In this document: in pieces, positions 5,536-9,887 of the stretch | How the letters are laid out: every line of letters starts with the position of its first letter | Numbering within the stretch: position 1 is the first letter of the stretch | Assembly: GCA_964551645.1 (NCBI GenBank) | Contig: CAZKDV010000091.1 | Coordinates: 1 to 9,887 of the forward strand | DNA: 9,887 bases | Direction of reading: 5' to 3' | Source: CAZKDV01 sp964551645 | GTDB lineage: Bacteria > Bacteroidota > Bacteroidia > Bacteroidales > DTU049 | Translations under genes and position numbers: made by a program | Notes under the pieces: model-generated | Told to the model about the DNA's origin: nothing | Databases searched by the model: none | What the model saw: the letters and a program-made list of their open reading frames with translations, nothing else

Positions 5536-8500
5536 CTATTTATTAGATGCTTTTTCAATCCACTTTCGTGCCGCTACAAATGCTATTATCCATGGTGATA
5601 TGATGTCAGATTTGTCATAATAAACTCCCCACTGCCATGGGAATAATGAGCGTTCAATATGAGGCATTATTGCTAAATGTCTGCCATCGTCAGAGCATAA
5701 GCCAGCTGCTGTATAATCTGATCCATTCGGGTTGCCAGGATATTCTGCGTAAGAATATTTCATTGGAATATTATATTTGTTTTCATCAAAAGGTAATGAA
5801 AATTTCCCTTCTCCGTGTGCAATCCAAACACCTAATTTTGAGCCTTCAAGCGAATTAAGCATAATGCTATTGTTTTTTGGAATATCAACGCTTAAAAATG
5901 CAGATTCAAATTTTCTCGAATCATTATGTAACATTTTTGGAGCATTAGCGCTGTTAGATGTAATAAGTTCCAATTCTATCATCAATTGACAGCCATTACA
6001 TACGCCTAAGCTAAGTGTGTCTGGTCTTGCATAAAAATTGTCTAATGCTTTTTTTGTATTTTCATTATACAAGAAAGTGCCTGCCCATCCTTTTGCTGAA
6101 CCGAGTACATCAGAATTACTGAAACCACCAACAAAAACAATCATACTAATGTCTTCAAGTGTTTCTTGTCCAGATATTAAATCAGTCATGTGAACATCTT
6201 TCACATCAAAACCTGCATAATAAAGTGCATAAGCCATTTCTCTATCTCCATTTGAGCCTTTTTCTCTAATAATAGCTGACTTAGGTCGTTTTGTTTTTGC
6301 TTGTAGGTTTGTTTTAGTTAAATTTTCTTTGATATTGTTCCAGTTTTGTGGAAATATGAAATCAAGAGCTTGATTTTTATAGTTGTCAAATCTTTGTTTT
6401 GCTAATGCAGGCTGGGTTTGTTTAGTATCCATTGTATATGAAATTCCATACCAAATATCTCTCCAATGTGAAATATCGAAATGTTCATATTGTTCATTTT
6501 TAATAATTTTTAAAATTGCTTGGTCAATAACTTTTCCTATTACATAAAATTTTATATCCTTTTCTATAAGTTTATCAACAACTGCCTTTGAATGGTTGGT
6601 TTGAATTAAAACGCCAGGACTTTCATTAAACATCAATTTAATAATGTCTTGTTCTTCAATTTCAGCAAGGTTTATATCTAAGCCAATGTTAGGATTTGGG
6701 AAGCACATTTCAAGCAAAGCAGTTATCATACCGCCGGCACTAATATCGTGTCCTGCTAAAATATATTCGGATTTAATAAAATCTTGAATTAGATTAAAAA
6801 CTTTGCTAAAGTAGTTTGCATCAGATACATAAGGAGCTTCATCGCCAATTGCGTTAAGCGTTTGATATAAGCTACTGCCGCCGAGTGCAAATTTATCTTT
6901 GGTAAACCGAACAAAAATGAGAGATGAGTTATTGACATGTTTTAAGTATGGTTGAACTGTTTGTTTAACATCTTCAACTTCAGCAACAGCAGAAACAATT
7001 ACGGTTCCGGGAGCAATTACTTTTTTTCCGTCAGGATACTGTTGAGTCATAAACAAGGAGTCTTTTCCTGTTGGAACAGAGATTCCAAGTTCAATCGCAA
7101 AATCACTTAATCCTTTAACAGCTTGATATAGTCTTGTTGCTTCGCCTTGGCTATTTGATGACCACATCCAATTAGCACTTAAAGCTACACCTGAAAGTCC
7201 ATGTTTTAATGGAGCCCACACAAGATTCGTAAGAGCTTCAGCAACGGCAAGAATACTACCTGCTTCGGCTTTTATTAATCCAGGAATAGGAGCATGTCCA
7301 ATTGAAGTAGCAATGCCAGAAGTTCCATTATAATCTATTGCATTTATTCCTAAATTATTCAAAGGCAATTGTAATGGACCGGTATTTTGTTGTAAAGCAA
7401 CTTTTCCACTAACAGAACGGTCAACCTTGTTAGTTAGCCAGTCTTTACAGCCAACACTTTCCAAAGTAAGCACATTTTCCAAGTATTCATTGAATGATTC
7501 AAGAGAATATGTTGGTTCGGCAAATTTTTTCGAAACATTTTTATCATTAATAACAGTATTGATTTTTAATCCTAACAAATCATTGACTTCAAGATTAATT
7601 GGTTGAATGTTTTGGTGGTTCTCAAATACTAATTGATTGTCATTTGTTGCTTTACCAACTGCATAAATTGGGGCTTTTTCTCTATTTGCAATTTTCGATA
7701 GATATTCAAAATCAGATTTATCAATAAGCAAACCCATTCTTTCTTGAGATTCGTTACAAATAATTTCTTTGTCTGATAAGCTAGGGTCTCCAATAGGTAG
7801 TTTTGTAATGTCAATCACGCCACCAGTTGTTTCTATAAGTTCAGAAAAGCAATTTAGATGTCCTCCAGCTCCGTGGTCATGAATAGAAATAATCTTATTA
7901 TCGTCTGACTCTACCATTGCTCTGATTACATTGAAAATTCGTTTTTGTAATTCAGGATTTGCACGCTGAACTGCATTAAGTTCAATTTTTTCTGATAATT
8001 CTCCTGTATTAATTGAAGATACTGCACCACCACCCATACCAATACGATAGTTGTCTCCTCCTAAAAGTACAATTAAATCATCTGGTGTAACATCATGTTT
8101 TTTTGCATATTTGTCTAAGGTGTATCCAATACCACCTGCGAGCATAATAACTTTATCAAATCCGAAAAACTCATCATTTTCACTATGTTCAAAAGTAAGA
8201 ACACTTCCGCAAATAAGAGGTTGTCCAAACTTATTTCCGAAATCACTTGCTCCGTTTGATGCAGTAACAAGAATTTCATCAGGCGATTTATATATCCATG
8301 GGCGAGCTTCTACCTTGTTTTGCCAACTATTGTCTTTCACTCTTGAATATGAAGTGCAATAAACTGCTGTTCCGGATAAGGGAATACTGCCTATGCCTCC
8401 TGCCATTCTGTCTCTAATTTCACCACCACTACCTGTTGAAGCACCATAAAAAGGTTCAACTGTTGTTGGAAAGTTATGCGTTTCGGCTTTAAGAGAAATT

Positions 8501-9219
8501 ACAGTATTTACGTCTTTTTCAATAAAAAAACTTGCTTGATCATTTTGATTTACGGTAAATAATATTGCTTGTGGACCTTTAATAAAAGCGACATTATCTT
8601 TGTAAGCAGAAATTATATATTTAGGATTTAGGGCTGAAGTTTTTTTTATTAAATCGAATAGACTGAATTCTTGTTTTTCGTTATCTATAATGAAAGTTCC
8701 ATTAAAAATCTTGTGTCTGCAATGCTCCGAGTTTACTTGTGAAAAACCATAAACTTCTGAATCGGTTAAGCTACGACCTAATTTTTTGCTTAAATTTTGA
8801 AGATATTGAATTTCTTCAGTATTGAGAGCAAGTCCGTATTCTTTGTTGTAATTGGCGATATTATCAATGAATTTGACACTTTCAGCCTTTTTGTTTATCT
8901 TAAAAAGATCTTGCCCAAGATGTGTATATTTAGCATACAACAACTTATCGTAATCAAGATTAGGATTTTTGCATGTTGTGAATGTTTCAATTCTGTCAAT
9001 TATTGTGATATTCATAAGGGTGCAAATATCAACAGCATTTGTACTCCATGGAGTAATTAATTCGCTTCGTGAGCCAATAAAACAACCATTAATTTCGAGT
9101 TCTTTACAAAGTTTTGCTCCATCAAATAGCCATTCGAGTTTTTCAATGGTTTTTGAATCAGGCGTAGCTGTGAATGAAACAGCAAATAATTTTGGTTCTT
9201 GAATAAAAAATCTAATCAT
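5536..9219 (-). CDS. purL: Phosphoribosylformylglycinamidine synthase (FGAM synthetase), single-chain form
   Basis: PurL carries out the fourth step of de novo purine synthesis in the cytoplasm: FGAR + glutamine + ATP gives FGAM + glutamate + ADP + Pi. At 1,227 residues this is the large single-chain form, with the synthetase and glutaminase parts fused, as in E. coli (1,295 aa), not the split PurS/PurQ/PurL form. In order: an N-terminal PurS-like domain (to about 130) with ITPWSTNAVDI at 55-65, the linker, the first synthetase half with SEHCRHK (164-170), KAETHNFPT (244-252) and GASTGSGGEIRD (259-270), then the second synthetase half. The class I glutamine amidotransferase domain runs from about residue 979. 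Its catalytic triad is complete: C1074 in GVCNGCQLM, and H1187 and E1189 in IMPHIERS. No frameshift or missing motif was seen. The ATG at 9219 gives the usual family N-terminus (MIRFFIQEP...). No promoter is clear in the 24-base gap upstream, so it may be read from the preceding gene. Confidence 0.98.
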   Translation of the reverse strand: MIRFFIQEPKLFAVSFTATPDSKTIEKLEWLFDGAKLCKELEINGCFIGSRSELITPWSTNAVDICTLMNITIIDRIETFTTCKNPNLDYDKLLYAKYTHLGQDLFKINKKAESVKFIDNIANYNKEYGLALNTEEIQYLQNLSKKLGRSLTDSEVYGFSQVNSEHCRHKIFNGTFIIDNEKQEFSLFDLIKKTSALNPKYIISAYKDNVAFIKGPQAILFTVNQNDQASFFIEKDVNTVISLKAETHNFPTTVEPFYGASTGSGGEIRDRMAGGIGSIPLSGTAVYCTSYSRVKDNSWQNKVEARPWIYKSPDEILVTASNGASDFGNKFGQPLICGSVLTFEHSENDEFFGFDKVIMLAGGIGYTLDKYAKKHDVTPDDLIVLLGGDNYRIGMGGGAVSSINTGELSEKIELNAVQRANPELQKRIFNVIRAMVESDDNKIISIHDHGAGGHLNCFSELIETTGGVIDITKLPIGDPSLSDKEIICNESQERMGLLIDKSDFEYLSKIANREKAPIYAVGKATNDNQLVFENHQNIQPINLEVNDLLGLKINTVINDKNVSKKFAEPTYSLESFNEYLENVLTLESVGCKDWLTNKVDRSVSGKVALQQNTGPLQLPLNNLGINAIDYNGTSGIATSIGHAPIPGLIKAEAGSILAVAEALTNLVWAPLKHGLSGVALSANWMWSSNSQGEATRLYQAVKGLSDFAIELGISVPTGKDSLFMTQQYPDGKKVIAPGTVIVSAVAEVEDVKQTVQPYLKHVNNSSLIFVRFTKDKFALGGSSLYQTLNAIGDEAPYVSDANYFSKVFNLIQDFIKSEYILAGHDISAGGMITALLEMCFPNPNIGLDINLAEIEEQDIIKLMFNESPGVLIQTNHSKAVVDKLIEKDIKFYVIGKVIDQAILKIIKNEQYEHFDISHWRDIWYGISYTMDTKQTQPALAKQRFDNYKNQALDFIFPQNWNNIKENLTKTNLQAKTKRPKSAIIREKGSNGDREMAYALYYAGFDVKDVHMTDLISGQETLEDISMIVFVGGFSNSDVLGSAKGWAGTFLYNENTKKALDNFYARPDTLSLGVCNGCQLMIELELITSNSANAPKMLHNDSRKFESAFLSVDIPKNNSIMLNSLEGSKLGVWIAHGEGKFSLPFDENKYNIPMKYSYAEYPGNPNGSDYTAAGLCSDDGRHLAIMPHIERSLFPWQWGVYYDKSDIISPWIIAFVAARKWIEKASNK

Positions 9220-9243
9220 AAGAATAATAATTTTTACAATTTA

Positions 9244-9887
9244 TCAATCACTAAGAAAAATAAATCTATTTGTGTAAGCAGGAATAACTTTATTATTGAC
9301 TCTATCAAAAGTCATATATTCCTTAGTTTGATTTGCTTTTTTATAATTGAAAAATATAAATTGATTCATAAAAAAATCAAATAGATATTGTGAATGTTTT
9401 AAACTTGCATTTTTCGCCATATTGACAAAATCATTTTCAATTATAGGATAAAAAGAATAGTCGTATTTGTATAATCTTTCATTTCTATTGTATGTAAATT
9501 TTCCTTTAAGCATGTCTGCCATATTGAAAGAGGAGAAAAAATTATATTCTGGCATACTATCATTGTTTATAGGAGACAGTTCCAACCAAACATTCATTTC
9601 GTAATCAGACAAAATAGTATCATAAGTTATATAATAATCGCTAAAGTATAAGTCATCAGTAAAGATATATCGATACTCTTCAAAAGTTATCTGTTTTATA
9701 AGCAGTTGCCACGATGGTTTTCCGAGAGAGAAAAATTCAGAAATGTTTTGTTCCGTATATGTTTGAAAGCCTATTTGTTTCAATTCGGCAATCAAAGTAG
9801 AATCGTAAATTGTTTTAAGTTTGTGTAAAGTAGTGTTATCTACTAATTTGTCAATTAATGGTGGTTTGTTTTGCATCAAACTATCAA
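9244..9887 (-). CDS. Uncharacterised protein, 5' end outside window
   Basis: The frame is open from the window edge to tandem stops (TGA then TAA at 9246-9241), showing 213 residues. I treat it as the C-terminal part of a longer gene: the frame stays open upstream of the first possible ATG (9876), and there is no signal peptide or leader at that ATG. The visible protein is rich in Phe, Tyr, Asn and Asp with no membrane span. Segments that look conserved are PSWQLLIKQITFEEYRYIF (about residues 57-75 of the visible part), NVWLEL and HSQYLFDFFMNQFIFFNY near the C-terminus. This pattern reminds me of Bacteroidetes lipoproteins of unknown function, in which case the missing N-terminus would carry a lipobox. 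No catalytic motif is recognisable. purL starts 24 bases after its stop, so the two may share a transcript. Function unknown. Confidence 0.75.
   Translation of the reverse strand, partial: DSLMQNKPPLIDKLVDNTTLHKLKTIYDSTLIAELKQIGFQTYTEQNISEFFSLGKPSWQLLIKQITFEEYRYIFTDDLYFSDYYITYDTILSDYEMNVWLELSPINNDSMPEYNFFSSFNMADMLKGKFTYNRNERLYKYDYSFYPIIENDFVNMAKNASLKHSQYLFDFFMNQFIFFNYKKANQTKEYMTFDRVNNKVIPAYTNRFIFLSD

Noticed and set aside
8051..8362. 103-codon plus-strand open frame inside purL
   Set aside because: It lies antisense to a highly conserved part of purL (synthetase half), has no recognisable protein signature and no promoter; it is a shadow of the purL codon pattern.
9220..9243. Promoter for purL in the gap before its ATG
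   Set aside because: No TAnnTTTG element with a suitable upstream partner is present in the gap or the last ~60 bases of the preceding gene; only mismatched versions were seen.
9199..9384. Plus-strand frame spanning the purL start and the preceding gene's end
   Set aside because: It runs antisense to two better-supported genes and is only Lys/Ile/Asn-rich low-complexity sequence from AT-rich DNA.
1..9887. CRISPR array, tRNA/rRNA genes, insertion sequences, attachment sites
   Set aside because: No regularly spaced repeats, no tRNA-like cloverleaf with conserved TTCGANNC arm, and no transposase or integrase reading frame was seen on either strand.

Overview
This AT-rich window carries eight protein-coding genes, all on the minus strand, densely packed, with no RNA genes, CRISPR array or insertion sequence visible. 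The organism is very probably a member of the Bacteroidetes (Bacteroidota). Three upstream regions carry the phylum's distinctive -7 promoter element TAnnTTTG with a TTG/TTTG-like element about 17-21 bases upstream. None of the visible starts has a clear Shine-Dalgarno sequence; the leaders are simply A/T-rich. The gene families also fit: a PUR-type (DUF3276) nucleic-acid-binding protein, a RecQ with a long C-terminal extension, an OmpH-like protein, a MORN-repeat lipoprotein, and a single-chain PurL of about 1,230 residues.

Reading in the direction of transcription (high to low coordinates): the window opens inside an unrecognised gene (9887-9244, 5' end missing). It is followed after 24 bases by purL (9219-5536), the fourth enzyme of de novo purine synthesis. 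Eleven bases after purL comes a 437-residue polytopic membrane protein that looks like a polysaccharide polymerase or membrane glycosyltransferase, followed immediately by an AT-rich terminator-like hairpin. These three genes could form one transcription unit. recQ (4098-1900) has its own promoter-like sequence. Next is a two-gene unit: a membrane-anchored OmpH/Skp-like coiled-coil protein (1794-1138) and a MORN-repeat lipoprotein that starts at a GTG codon 11 bases inside it (1148-705). Then come a PUR-type protein (605-270) with a good promoter and a good terminator hairpin, and finally the first 57 codons of a ParA-family ATPase (172-1), cut by the window edge.

Functionally this is a mostly housekeeping stretch: purine synthesis, DNA repair, envelope proteins and chromosome/plasmid partition. 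The least ordinary parts are the ParA fragment, whose sequence looks more like the plasmid/conjugative-element branch than a chromosomal Soj, the unidentified membrane protein behind purL, and the two uncharacterised envelope-type proteins. I did not find convincing evidence of a new multi-gene system here.
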